Positions 17,317 through 25,165 of a stretch of 51,280 nt of DNA are shown here, piece after piece. Numbering within the stretch: the stretch's first letter is position 1; every line of letters begins with the position of its first letter. Made by a program: the position numbers and the translations under genes. The notes under the pieces were generated by a model that was not told the origin of the DNA, searched no databases, and saw only the letters and a list, made by a program, of their open reading frames with translations. This DNA comes from Carboxylicivirga sediminis (GTDB lineage Bacteria > Bacteroidota > Bacteroidia > Bacteroidales > Marinilabiliaceae), in contig NZ_JAGTAR010000038.1 of assembly GCF_018156225.1 (NCBI RefSeq), forward strand, positions 1 through 51,280. The letters are read 5' to 3'.

Positions 17317-17895
17317 ATGAAACGATTACATATATTATCCTCCATACTAATTTTTGCATTGTCTGTTATTAGTTTGTCACTTAGTGCACAAGGTAATAGT
17401 TGGCATAGTCGCAAGAATAATCGCAACAGCAATGATTACAGGGAACACTCAAATGCCAGACATCATAAAAAAGCTAAGCATAATGATACCCATACTTATC
17501 ATCGCCATTATGAACATTCACACAGGTATGAGCGCAATGATTGCAGGGAGGATTATGGATATAGCGACAGATATGCTCATCAGCATAAACGTTATCATAA
17601 GTCAAAACACAAACGTGTTGAAAGTTGTTATGTGAGATGCTTACCTAATCGTTATTACACCAAGGTGTATGTTGGCGGAATGGCCTATTATCACTGCGAT
17701 GGCCAGTTGTATACTTATCACAGGGGTTGTGGATATCAATTGGTTGATATTCATTGTCACACTGTGAGACACTTACCGCAACATTGTGATACGCGTATGT
17801 ATGATGGAAGGCGATATTACTATAAAGATGGCTACTGTTATTTGCCTCAAAGAGGTGGTGGCTATCAGGTATTCAATTTTTCAATAAGATTATAA
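17317..17895 (+). CDS. His/Tyr-rich secreted protein with two DUF6515-like repeats
   Basis: 192 residues. Signal peptide about 1-25 (ending LSAQG). Residues 27-100 are extremely polar, with about 14 His plus many Arg, Lys, Tyr and Asn. Residues 109-145 and 153-189 are two copies of one motif: LP, then a Y/D-rich turn, a YY(x)DG core, and a GYQ(L/V)V ending (GRRYYYKDGYCYLPQRGGGY in the second). This core is like the Tyr/Gly motif of DUF6515 proteins of Bacteroidota. Seven Cys lie mainly in the first copy. The His-rich part could bind metal; that is inference. AGGAG lies just before the start. A palindrome upstream suggests specific regulation. Confidence 0.75.
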   Translation: MKRLHILSSILIFALSVISLSLSAQGNSWHSRKNNRNSNDYREHSNARHHKKAKHNDTHTYHRHYEHSHRYERNDCREDYGYSDRYAHQHKRYHKSKHKRVESCYVRCLPNRYYTKVYVGGMAYYHCDGQLYTYHRGCGYQLVDIHCHTVRHLPQHCDTRMYDGRRYYYKDGYCYLPQRGGGYQVFNFSIRL

Positions 17896-17900
17896 ATGCA

Positions 17901-17928
17901 AAAAGGGGAGCTGAAAGCTCCCCCTTTG
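17901..17928. terminator. Terminator between convergent genes
   Basis: GGGGAGCT pairs with AGCTCCCC around GAA, flanked by AAAA on the left and a C then TTT on the right. It can serve the plus-strand His/Tyr-rich gene and, via the A-run, the minus-strand purC. Confidence 0.7.
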
Positions 17929-17949
17929 CATCGTATATGTAGTGATTAT

Positions 17950-18900
17950 TTACAAAGACTTCAGATATTCAGTCACATTTTTCTCAACACGACCCACTAC
18001 CTCTGAAACATCAGCTTTTACAAATTTATCACCTGTAATGCTTTCGTAAAGCTCTATGTAGCGCTCTGATACCTGCTCAACAAATTCGTCAGTCATTTCA
18101 GGTAATACATCTCCTTCGCGCCCCTGGAAGTTGTTTTCCATCAACCATTCGCGCACAAACTCTTTAGATAGCTGCTTCTGGTTTTCGCCTTTATCAAAAC
18201 GCTCCTGGTAGCCATCAGCATAGAAGTAACGTGATGAATCGGGTGTATGAATTTCGTCAATCAGGTAAATCTGACCATCTTTTTTACCAAATTCATATTT
18301 GGTATCAACGAGGATTAATCCCATTTCTTTGGCGATTTCGCTGCCGCGCTTAAACAGAGCCAGCGAAATACGTTCCAGTTCCTTGTATTCTTCTTCTGAT
18401 ACTAAACCTTGTTTGATGATTTCCTCACGTGTAATGTTTTCGTCGTGGGCACCCTGCTCAGCCTTAGTGGTTGGTGTTAGGATTGGCTCAGGAAAAGCCT
18501 GGTGCTCTTGCATGCCGTCCGGAATAGGTACACCACAAATGTCGCGTCCGCCATCTTTGTATAAACGCCATGAACTACCAGTCAGGTAACCACGCACAAT
18601 CATTTCAACCGGATAGGTTTCGCACATATGACCAACTGTTACGTTTGGGTCTGGCGTGGCAATCTTCCAGTTAGGAACGATGTCGGCAGTAGCATCCAGA
18701 AACTTAGCTGCAATCTGGTTCAAAACCTGCCCTTTGTAGGGAATGCCTTTAGGTAACACCACATCAAATGCTGAAATGCGGTCAGAAACAACCATAACCA
18801 GGTAGTCATCGTTAATATTGTAAACGTCGCGTACTTTTCCTTTGTATACGCTTTTTTGTCCCGGAAAATTGTAATCCGTTTTAACAATCGCTTTACTCAT
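17950..18900 (-). CDS. Phosphoribosylaminoimidazole-succinocarboxamide synthase
   Basis: 316-residue SAICAR synthase of purine biosynthesis: joins CAIR and aspartate using ATP. Family blocks: [58 protein letters not shown] and [11 protein letters not shown]. The length is that of the longer form common in Bacteroidota. It lies 85 bases downstream of phoH on the same strand; co-transcription is possible. Confidence 0.97.
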   Translation of the reverse strand: MSKAIVKTDYNFPGQKSVYKGKVRDVYNINDDYLVMVVSDRISAFDVVLPKGIPYKGQVLNQIAAKFLDATADIVPNWKIATPDPNVTVGHMCETYPVEMIVRGYLTGSSWRLYKDGGRDICGVPIPDGMQEHQAFPEPILTPTTKAEQGAHDENITREEIIKQGLVSEEEYKELERISLALFKRGSEIAKEMGLILVDTKYEFGKKDGQIYLIDEIHTPDSSRYFYADGYQERFDKGENQKQLSKEFVREWLMENNFQGREGDVLPEMTDEFVEQVSERYIELYESITGDKFVKADVSEVVGRVEKNVTEYLKSL

Positions 18901-18985
18901 AATTATTAGTTTATAATCAATATTAGTTATTCCTTTAGTTTTGTTTTATACCCGTTTGGCTGTTTCCTTTAGTAAGTTGTCTTGA

Positions 18986-19918
18986 TTATTCTTTATCGTA
19001 TGCTTCAACAATATCCTGAACTAATTTATGTCGAACAATATCTTTGACTGTAAAGTTCACACGTTCTATTCTTTCAATGCCTTTTAATATGCGCATGGCT
19101 TGTACCAGTCCCGACTGCTGCTTGTTGGGCAAATCAATTTGTGTTACGTCTCCTGTGATAATGAATTTGGCAAATTCACCCATGCGCGTCAGGAACATCT
19201 TCATCTGATTATTGGTAGTGTTCTGTGCCTCATCAAGTATAACGCAGGCATTGTTTAGAGTGCGACCCCGCATGAATGCCAGAGGAGCTATTTGTATGGT
19301 ACCATTTTCCATAAACTCTTTTAGCTTCACAGCCGGAATCATATCCTGAAGTGCATCATAAAGAGGCTGTAAATAAGGATCGATTTTTTCTTTCATATCC
19401 CCAGGCAGAAAGCCAAGTTTTTCGCCGGCTTCAACGGCTGGCCGGCTTAATATAATGCGTCGCACCTTCCTGTTTTTAAGAGCCGCCACCGCCAAGGCAA
19501 TGGCTACATATGTTTTACCCGACCCTGCCGGTCCGACGGCAAATAACAGGTCGTTGTGCTTAAAGCTTTTAACCAGTTTCTCCTGGTTTTCAGTACGTGC
19601 TTTAATGGGTTTGCCACTGGTACTGAATAGAATAATATCACTGTCGCTACTGGCTTCGGTGAGCCTGTCGCCCAGCAATATTTCATTTAATGATTTTTCG
19701 CTGAGTACATTGTAATTATTGTAGTGTGTCAGCAGTAAATTCACTTTTTCTTCAAAGTCGGCTACCTCTTCTGCATCGCCAATGGCTTTTAGCCAATTAC
19801 CCCTGGCAACAATATTCAATTTTGGGAAACGATTCTTAATTTGTTCCAGTTTGGCATTTTTAACCCCCAGGAACTCCACTAAATCAACCGATTCGAGGTA
19901 GATTAACTTTTCTATCAT
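18986..19918 (-). CDS. PhoH-family ATPase
   Basis: 310 residues from the ATG at 19918. The frame extends to a TTG at 19987, but the family N-terminus and the MIEKLIYLES start favour the ATG. The P-loop is GPAGSGKT, followed by RPAVEAGEKLGFLPGD, ILDEAQNTTNNQMKMFLTRM and ITGDVTQIDLP, all hallmarks of PhoH/PhoL. The N-terminal part is KH-like. In other bacteria these are linked to RNA metabolism, often with YbeY, which is absent here. Divergent from mazG. Confidence 0.93.
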   Translation of the reverse strand: MIEKLIYLESVDLVEFLGVKNAKLEQIKNRFPKLNIVARGNWLKAIGDAEEVADFEEKVNLLLTHYNNYNVLSEKSLNEILLGDRLTEASSDSDIILFSTSGKPIKARTENQEKLVKSFKHNDLLFAVGPAGSGKTYVAIALAVAALKNRKVRRIILSRPAVEAGEKLGFLPGDMKEKIDPYLQPLYDALQDMIPAVKLKEFMENGTIQIAPLAFMRGRTLNNACVILDEAQNTTNNQMKMFLTRMGEFAKFIITGDVTQIDLPNKQQSGLVQAMRILKGIERIERVNFTVKDIVRHKLVQDIVEAYDKE

Positions 19919-20067
19919 AAAGTGGTATAAATCCTTAATTTTGTATTCTGCAAAGTAACAATATTTTTTGCATTTGAGGGCTGACAAATGTGCGATTCAT
20001 TGCACGATAATTATAAAAAATTCCATAAAATATCTATTCTGATTTTTCAACTAAAACGAAACGCAAA

Positions 20068-20853
20068 ATGAGCCAACATCAACACGAATCGACATTGATT
20101 GTATTTAATGAGTTACTGACAATAATGGACGAGCTGCGTGCAAAATGTCCTTGGGATAAGAAGCAAACGAATGATTCGTTGCGCACTCTCACCATTGAAG
20201 AAACCTATGAGTTGGCCGATGCGATACTGAAGAACGACCCAATGCTGATTAAAAAGGAATTGGGCGACTTGCTGCTGCACATTGTGTTTTATTCCAAAAT
20301 TGCGTCCGAAGCAAAAGACTTTACTATGGCTGACGTCATTAAAGCACTTAACGAGAAGTTGATATACAGGCATCCGCATATATTTGGTGATGTAGAGGCC
20401 AATGATGCGAAAACTGTGGAAGAGAATTGGGAAAAGCTGAAGTTGAAAGAAAAGGACGGCAATAAATCGGTGCTGGAAGGTGTACCTATGTCACTGCCGG
20501 CCATGGTGAAAGCCAATCGCATACAGGATAAGGCTCGTGGCGTAGGTTTTGACTGGGAACACAAAGAACAGGTGTGGGATAAAGTGAAAGAGGAGCTGGA
20601 GGAACTGATTGTTGAGGTGGAAGCCAATGATGAAGATAAGATGGAGGCTGAGTTTGGCGACTTGCTATTTTCAGTGATTAATGCGGCTCGTTTATATGGC
20701 GTTAATCCCGAAAATGCCCTGGAAAGAACCAATCGTAAGTTTATTAAGCGGTTTAATTACCTGGAAGAGAAGACGCTAAAGCAGGGTCGAGATTTGAAAG
20801 CCATGAGCCTGGCCGAAATGGATAAGATATGGGAAGAGGCCAAAAAGTTGTAA
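20068..20853 (+). CDS. Nucleoside triphosphate pyrophosphohydrolase MazG
   Basis: 261 residues with two tandem MazG domains. The first has CPWDKKQTNDSLRTLTIEET and ELGDLLLHIVFYSKIA, the second KVKEELEELIVEVEAND and EFGDLLFSVINAARL; the acidic ExxE...D residues bind Mg. It hydrolyses NTPs to NMPs and pyrophosphate, acting as house-cleaning enzyme. Close relatives in Bacteroidota have the same length. The gene is followed by 1.1 kb without genes. Confidence 0.95.
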   Translation: MSQHQHESTLIVFNELLTIMDELRAKCPWDKKQTNDSLRTLTIEETYELADAILKNDPMLIKKELGDLLLHIVFYSKIASEAKDFTMADVIKALNEKLIYRHPHIFGDVEANDAKTVEENWEKLKLKEKDGNKSVLEGVPMSLPAMVKANRIQDKARGVGFDWEHKEQVWDKVKEELEELIVEVEANDEDKMEAEFGDLLFSVINAARLYGVNPENALERTNRKFIKRFNYLEEKTLKQGRDLKAMSLAEMDKIWEEAKKL

Positions 20854-21049
20854 TTCGATATTTTTGACGAATGACTATATGTTGCTTATTTATTAAACAG
20901 TATTGGTGCTTCAAATAATTGCGCATTTGCTGTACTTAAAATATTCAAATATCTGTATATTCCTGAAATGTAGGTTGTTGATGTTTTGTGGTGTGATTTA
21001 GCCAAATATTAATAGAATTTAAATAAGTAAATTATATCAATTATAATAC

Positions 21050-21285
21050 ACACGTAAGGTTGCTTTGTCAAACAAAAACGCATGTTAGTCATAAAAAATC
21101 AACCATTCGTCAATAACGAATAACATCTGAAGGTAAACCTCAGTAAACGCAAGTGAATTCACAATTCATTTTAAACACTCAAAGAAACTGAAACGGACGG
21201 TTTCTTAAAACACCCAACACTATTCAACATCCTTTTACCTCTGCAGCCAAGTTCTAACCCAAGAGAAACTGCAGAGGTTTTTTTT
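21050..21285 (+). ncRNA. Candidate structured noncoding RNA
   Basis: No gene of this strand is nearby except mazG, which ends about 200 bases upstream. Short stems can be drawn in series: ATTCG/CGAAT (21105-21121), CTGA-GG/CC-TCAG (21127-21143), TGAAT/ATTCA (21154-21168), AAGAAAC/GTTTCTT (21182-21206), and a 10-bp terminator stem (21237-21278) with T8. A TAAGGTTG box at 21055-21062 is one mismatch from TAnnTTTG but lies inside the proposed start, so the 5' end is unsure. A 3' UTR of mazG is an alternative. I do not recognise a known RNA family. Confidence 0.4.
21237..21285 (+). terminator. Strong intrinsic terminator with no nearby gene
   Basis: ACCTCTGCAG (21237-21246) and CTGCAGAGGT (21269-21278) form a perfect 10-bp stem with a 22-nt loop, followed by T8. 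It lies 384 bases beyond the mazG stop and just before the repeat array. Confidence 0.85.
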
Positions 21286-21399
21286 GCCTTTTAAGGCGAA
21301 TACTGCAGAAGGAGCGCTTATGGGGAATCAATTTTTACTTTCCTGCTATACTTCAATGGACTTTTCTTTTACCGGTATCAATGCTGGCTGCTATGCAGG

Positions 21400-21840
21400 G
21401 CTTTTCGCGGTGTCGGTAATGCCTGCCTGCTGCTGTACACCACCATTCCGGTTGCCCCAATGGGTATCTGCAGCAGTTGACATACATGCATGGCGCCCAG
21501 CATGCCCATCTACAGCAGACGGAGGCCTTCCCGGTTGCCCAAACCCGGTTGTTCGTCGCAACAATAGCCTTTCTGGTAACCCGTAAGCACCTGTGCGTGC
21601 CAACAATGGCCTTCGCGGCTGCCCAAAGGCTCATCTACATCAGACGGAGGCCTTCCTGGTTGCCCAAAGCCGGTTGTTTGTTGCAACAATACCCATTCCG
21701 GTAGCCTGGAAGCACCTGTGCGTGTTGACAAAGCCCTTCCCGGCTCCCCAAATGCCCGTCTGCATCTGTAGGAGTCCTTCCTGGTTGCCCAAACCCGGTT
21801 GTTTGTTGCAACAATGGCTATTCTGGTTGCCCGGAAGCTT
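21400..21840. repeat. Phased tandem array, 11 units, 41/42-bp spacing, 125-bp supercycle
   Basis: A degenerate core TTC(C)nGGTTGCCC recurs eleven times. The central GG starts at 21409, 21450, 21492, 21533, 21575, 21617, 21658, 21700, 21742, 21783 and 21825, so the steps are 41, 42, 41, 42, 42, 41, 42, 42, 41, 42. Every third interval repeats: three linker types cycle, giving an exact 125-bp period over most of the array. Linker A holds a palindrome TTGTTGCAACAA, linker B CACCTGTGCGTG, linker C a CATCTACA(G/T)CAGACGGAGG-like sequence. The region is more GC-rich than its surroundings. The first two units are the most decayed. Confidence 0.85.
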
Positions 21841-21861
21841 GTTTGGATTAGGCAGTGTTCA

Positions 21862-21950
21862 GTAGTGAGTAGTTAGAAGGCATAAGGCATAAGGCAATAG
21901 CCAGAAACCCTCAACTTTAAACTCTCAACTCTCAACTTTAAACCCATCAA
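21862..21950. repeat. Low-complexity short-word repeats
   Basis: AAGGCAT occurs three times in tandem (21877-21897, last copy AAGGCAA), then CTCAACTTTAAA, CTCAACT, CTCAACTTTAAA (21910-21942). Similar reduplicated words lie at 12121-12176 and 49083-49226. Confidence 0.7.
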
Positions 21951-21953
21951 CCA

Positions 21954-22586
21954 CTAGTGCATTATATCAATCAATATCGGTTTAAGTCCGCTGAAGAAGA
22001 ACTCAACAGCAATTACCATAACAATGAGTCCCATCAGACGCATCAGAACATTGTTGCCGGTTTCCCCAAGCGCTTTAATAATTCGGCTGGAACTTAATAA
22101 GATGAAGTAGGTGAGTAGCACCACCAACGCTAATGCAGCAATCAGAACGGCAGCTCCAACCATACCACCAGCATCTTCCATCAATACAATGGCATTGGTA
22201 ATGGCGCCCGGCCCGGCTATCATCGGTATAGCCATAGGGGTAATTGAAATGTCATTCACGTATTTCTTTACTTCCGAATCTTTCAGCTTAACCTTGGTCA
22301 GGCGTGCCTGTAGCATATCCATGCCCATAATAAAGAAGATAACCCCGCCAACGATGCGAAAGCTATTTACCGAAATGCCGAAAAACTTAAAAAGCAGCTG
22401 TCCGGATAGGGCAAATGCCACAATGATAATGAAGCCAACCAAAGAGGCTTTTTTAGCAGTACGAGCCCGGTCCTGAGGTGTTAAGTCGGCACTCATGGTC
22501 ATAAATATGGGCATCACGCCCAATGGGTTGATGAGCGTAAAGAAAGAGGTAAACGCTAAAATGCCAAGGGTAATCAGTTCGTTCAT
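21954..22586 (-). CDS. MarC-family integral membrane protein
   Basis: 210 residues from the ATG at 22586; the frame extends to a TTG at 22610 but the family begins at about MNELITLGILAF. Six hydrophobic segments. Family blocks: FFTLINPLGVMPIFM, GGVIFFIMGMDML, and PMAIPMIAGPGAITNAIVLM. MarC proteins sit in the inner membrane; early claims about antibiotic resistance were not upheld and the transported compound is unknown. It lies next to the gene-free repeat region. Confidence 0.92.
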   Translation of the reverse strand: MNELITLGILAFTSFFTLINPLGVMPIFMTMSADLTPQDRARTAKKASLVGFIIIVAFALSGQLLFKFFGISVNSFRIVGGVIFFIMGMDMLQARLTKVKLKDSEVKKYVNDISITPMAIPMIAGPGAITNAIVLMEDAGGMVGAAVLIAALALVVLLTYFILLSSSRIIKALGETGNNVLMRLMGLIVMVIAVEFFFSGLKPILIDIMH

Positions 22587-22774
22587 TGTTTTTAGTGGCA
22601 AATGTATCAACCATTACCCTAACTTTATTTCAATAAGCAACTGATTTTTATCATAGATGAAAATGTTTTAACATGTTCCGATAGGTTAGTAAATGTTCTG
22701 TTATTGAAAAACGTGTGTTCAACATCTAAAAGCATTGCTTACCTTAGGTTCTGCTAAATAAAAATTATAAAATC

Positions 22775-24361
22775 ATGCCCAAGAATTTAGTACATCTATT
22801 TATACTGGTTGTATTGTTTACATCGTGTAACAGAGCTGAACAATCGGAGAATAAGCAGCCCAATATACTGTTTATTATGAGTGATGATCATGCCTATCAG
22901 GCCATCAGTGCCTATGGTCATCAGCTTAATCATACGCCTAATATCGATCGCCTGGCCAGTGAAGGAGCTATTTTCAAACGCGCCTATGTGACGAATTCGA
23001 TATGTGCTCCCAGCCGGGCGGTGATGCTCACAGGTAAGCACAGTTTTGTTAATGGCAAGGTCGATAATATGCAGCCCTTTGACTGGGAGCAGGATAACTT
23101 TGCCAAACAATTGCAGAAGGCTGGTTACACAACTGCTATGATTGGTAAGATTCATCTGCATGGCCTGCCACAAGGGTTCGATTACTCCAATGTTTTGCCA
23201 GGACAGGGACAATATTATAATCCTGATTTTATAGAAAATGGCGTGAAGAAGCAATACCATGGCTATTGCACAACCATAACCACCGAACTGGCGCTTGACT
23301 GGTTACAAAATAAGCGACAGAAGGATAAGCCATTCCTGCTGCTGTATCATCAAAAAGCACCCCACCGCTCATGGATGCCTGAACTTAAGTATTTTGAGTT
23401 ATTTGATGACAAGGAGTTTGCGCCACCCGCTAATTTTTACGATGATTTTAAAGGGCGCCGCGCTGCAGCAACTCACGAAATGGGAATACGTGAACATATG
23501 GATTTGGCATACGACTTGAAGATGTTCGATAAGGAAGGTGAACTGGGTGGGCATTTGAGGCAAAGCGCCGGTTGGGTTACCAACAGGATGGACTCAGTGC
23601 AGCGTGCCCAATGGGATGACTACTATGATCCAATCATTGAGGATTTTAAACAGCATAAGATGGAAGGAGAGGAGCTGGCCCTTTGGAAATACAATCGCTA
23701 CATCAAAGATTATCTGCGCTGCATACAATCGGTTGACGACGGTGTTGGAGAAGTGCTTGATTACCTCAAGGCAGCCGGCTTGGAGGAAAATACCATTGTC
23801 GTTTATACTTCTGATCAAGGTTTTTATCTGGGTGAGCATGGTTGGTTCGATAAGCGGTTTATGTATGAAGAGTCGTTTCGTACGCCTTTATTAGTGCGTT
23901 ACCCTAAAGAGATTAAAGCCGGGACAACCGTCAACAAGTTGGTACAAAACCTCGATTTTGCACCCACCTTCCTGGATTATGCCGGGGTTACAGTATCCGA
24001 TGATATTCAGGGAGAATCGTTTCGAAAACTGGTAACAGGTGATGACAGCAACTGGCGCGATGCCATTTACTATACGTACTATGAGTATCCGGCCGAGCAC
24101 CATGTGAAGCGGCATTATGGTATTTGTACCGAGCGCTATAAGCTTATTCATTTCTATTACGATATTGATGAATGGGAGCTATATGACTTACACAATGATC
24201 CGGGGGAGATGAATAATGTTTACGACCAGGCTGATTATACAGATGTGCAGCAAATGATGCATGTAAAACTGGAGGAGCTTCGCAAGCAGTATGGCGATAG
24301 TGATGAGCTAAACCAAATGCATCTCGACCGCTATCTGCAAAAGCGACAAGTCCGGAAGTGA
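22775..24361 (+). CDS. Type I sulfatase, lipoprotein
   Basis: 528 residues. Lipobox LFTSC with Cys18. The catalytic Cys77 in SICAPSRAVMLTG is the residue that is oxidised to formylglycine. Metal ligands DDH at 37-39 and the later SDQGFYLGEHGWFDKR block complete the active site. The domain order and the block YHQKAPHRSWMP recall sulfatases acting on sulfated glycans (S1 family). Substrate not assigned. No anaerobic sulfatase-maturing enzyme or polysaccharide utilisation genes are near, so maturation must be encoded elsewhere. Confidence 0.93.
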   Translation: MPKNLVHLFILVVLFTSCNRAEQSENKQPNILFIMSDDHAYQAISAYGHQLNHTPNIDRLASEGAIFKRAYVTNSICAPSRAVMLTGKHSFVNGKVDNMQPFDWEQDNFAKQLQKAGYTTAMIGKIHLHGLPQGFDYSNVLPGQGQYYNPDFIENGVKKQYHGYCTTITTELALDWLQNKRQKDKPFLLLYHQKAPHRSWMPELKYFELFDDKEFAPPANFYDDFKGRRAAATHEMGIREHMDLAYDLKMFDKEGELGGHLRQSAGWVTNRMDSVQRAQWDDYYDPIIEDFKQHKMEGEELALWKYNRYIKDYLRCIQSVDDGVGEVLDYLKAAGLEENTIVVYTSDQGFYLGEHGWFDKRFMYEESFRTPLLVRYPKEIKAGTTVNKLVQNLDFAPTFLDYAGVTVSDDIQGESFRKLVTGDDSNWRDAIYYTYYEYPAEHHVKRHYGICTERYKLIHFYYDIDEWELYDLHNDPGEMNNVYDQADYTDVQQMMHVKLEELRKQYGDSDELNQMHLDRYLQKRQVRK

Positions 24362-24439
24362 TAAAAATCTTATGTTCCAGGCTAAGTATCTGAAAAGAAA
24401 TTTGTATGTTGCCCATGCGTTAATAATAAGGAAGCAGAC

Positions 24440-25102
24440 ATGCCATTAAGTAATATCATAAAACATATTCAGGCGAATGAGGAGTTGTGGAATCAGGCCA
24501 TTCAGCAATGCACATACTACAAAAGTGGTGAAGTGGTGTATGAGCAGGATACCAACATGAAACATGCCTATTTCGTCAACAAAGGCTTATTGAAAATATA
24601 CCGTATTGGTTCAAAAGGGGAGCAACAGATAGTGCGCCTGGTGAAGGAAGGCGATTTGTTTGGGTTTCATTCACTTTTAGGTGACGAGCCAGAAGTTACA
24701 GCCTGCGAAAGCTTAACCGATAGTGAAGTGTGCGTTATCCCCGGTGAGGCATTTAAGCGCGCCATTAGTCAGAATAAAGAGCTGGCCGATTTACTGATTA
24801 AGAAGACCTGTGATGAGTTGAAGAACTCATACAATTCGCTGGTTGAACTATCGCAAAGGACCGTACGCGGCCGTTTGGCTAATTTGTTACTTAAGCTGCA
24901 CGAATCGTTTAAGACATCAGCCGATGAGGCCATTCCATTGGTAATTTCGCGGTTGGATATGGCCCGTTGGATTGGCACTTCTAAAGAATCAGTCAGTCGT
25001 TTGATTACCGAATTTAAAAATGACGGTATCATACGTTTTGACAGGCGTGAGCTGATTATTGCCAATAAAGAAAAGCTGGAAAGAATTATTATGCTGTCGT
25101 AA
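24440..25102 (+). CDS. Crp/Fnr-family transcriptional regulator
   Basis: 220 residues: cyclic-nucleotide-binding-type barrel (about 20-120, including YFVNKGLLKIYRIGSKGEQQ and LVKEGDLFGFHSLLGD), a dimerisation helix, and a winged helix-turn-helix at about 165-205 (ISRLDMARWIGTSKESVSRL). It lacks an N-terminal cysteine cluster for an Fe-S sensor, so it is not a direct oxygen sensor of FNR type; the ligand is unknown. It sits 78 bases after the sulfatase and ends in a perfect terminator. Confidence 0.92.
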   Translation: MPLSNIIKHIQANEELWNQAIQQCTYYKSGEVVYEQDTNMKHAYFVNKGLLKIYRIGSKGEQQIVRLVKEGDLFGFHSLLGDEPEVTACESLTDSEVCVIPGEAFKRAISQNKELADLLIKKTCDELKNSYNSLVELSQRTVRGRLANLLLKLHESFKTSADEAIPLVISRLDMARWIGTSKESVSRLITEFKNDGIIRFDRRELIIANKEKLERIIMLS

Positions 25103-25126
25103 TAATTAGGGCTGAAGATATTTTTA

Positions 25127-25160
25127 AAGGATGGTAATCAATTGACTACCATCCTTTTTT
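25127..25160 (+). terminator. Intrinsic terminator after the Crp/Fnr gene
   Basis: AAGGATGGTA pairs perfectly with TACCATCCTT (10 bp, 10-nt loop), with the last two T of the arm extending into a run ending at 25160. Confidence 0.9.
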
Positions 25161-25165
25161 GTATG

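Larger units (their letters stand above)
20854..21953. other. Gene-free 1.1-kb region between convergent mazG and marC-family genes
   Basis: From left to right: AT-rich segment (20854-21050) containing a weak hairpin, structured segment ending in a strong terminator (21050-21285), short GC-rich transition, the 41/42-bp array (about 21400-21840), and low-complexity words (21862-21950). Short open frames exist on both strands across the array, but none has family resemblance, and the 125-bp period is not a multiple of three. I call no gene here. Confidence 0.8.

Noticed and set aside
20289-20732. Minus-strand frame of 147 codons inside mazG
   Set aside because: Ser-rich antisense shadow of mazG, with no independent features.
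21400-21840. CRISPR array
   Set aside because: The repeats are about 16 bases and degenerate, the linkers recur in a three-step cycle instead of being unique, and no cas gene is present.
21284-21865. Several overlapping open frames of 70-100 codons on both strands over the array
   Set aside because: Frames are open on both strands, overlap each other, have no start-site signals or family features, and the 125-bp period breaks the frame in each cycle.
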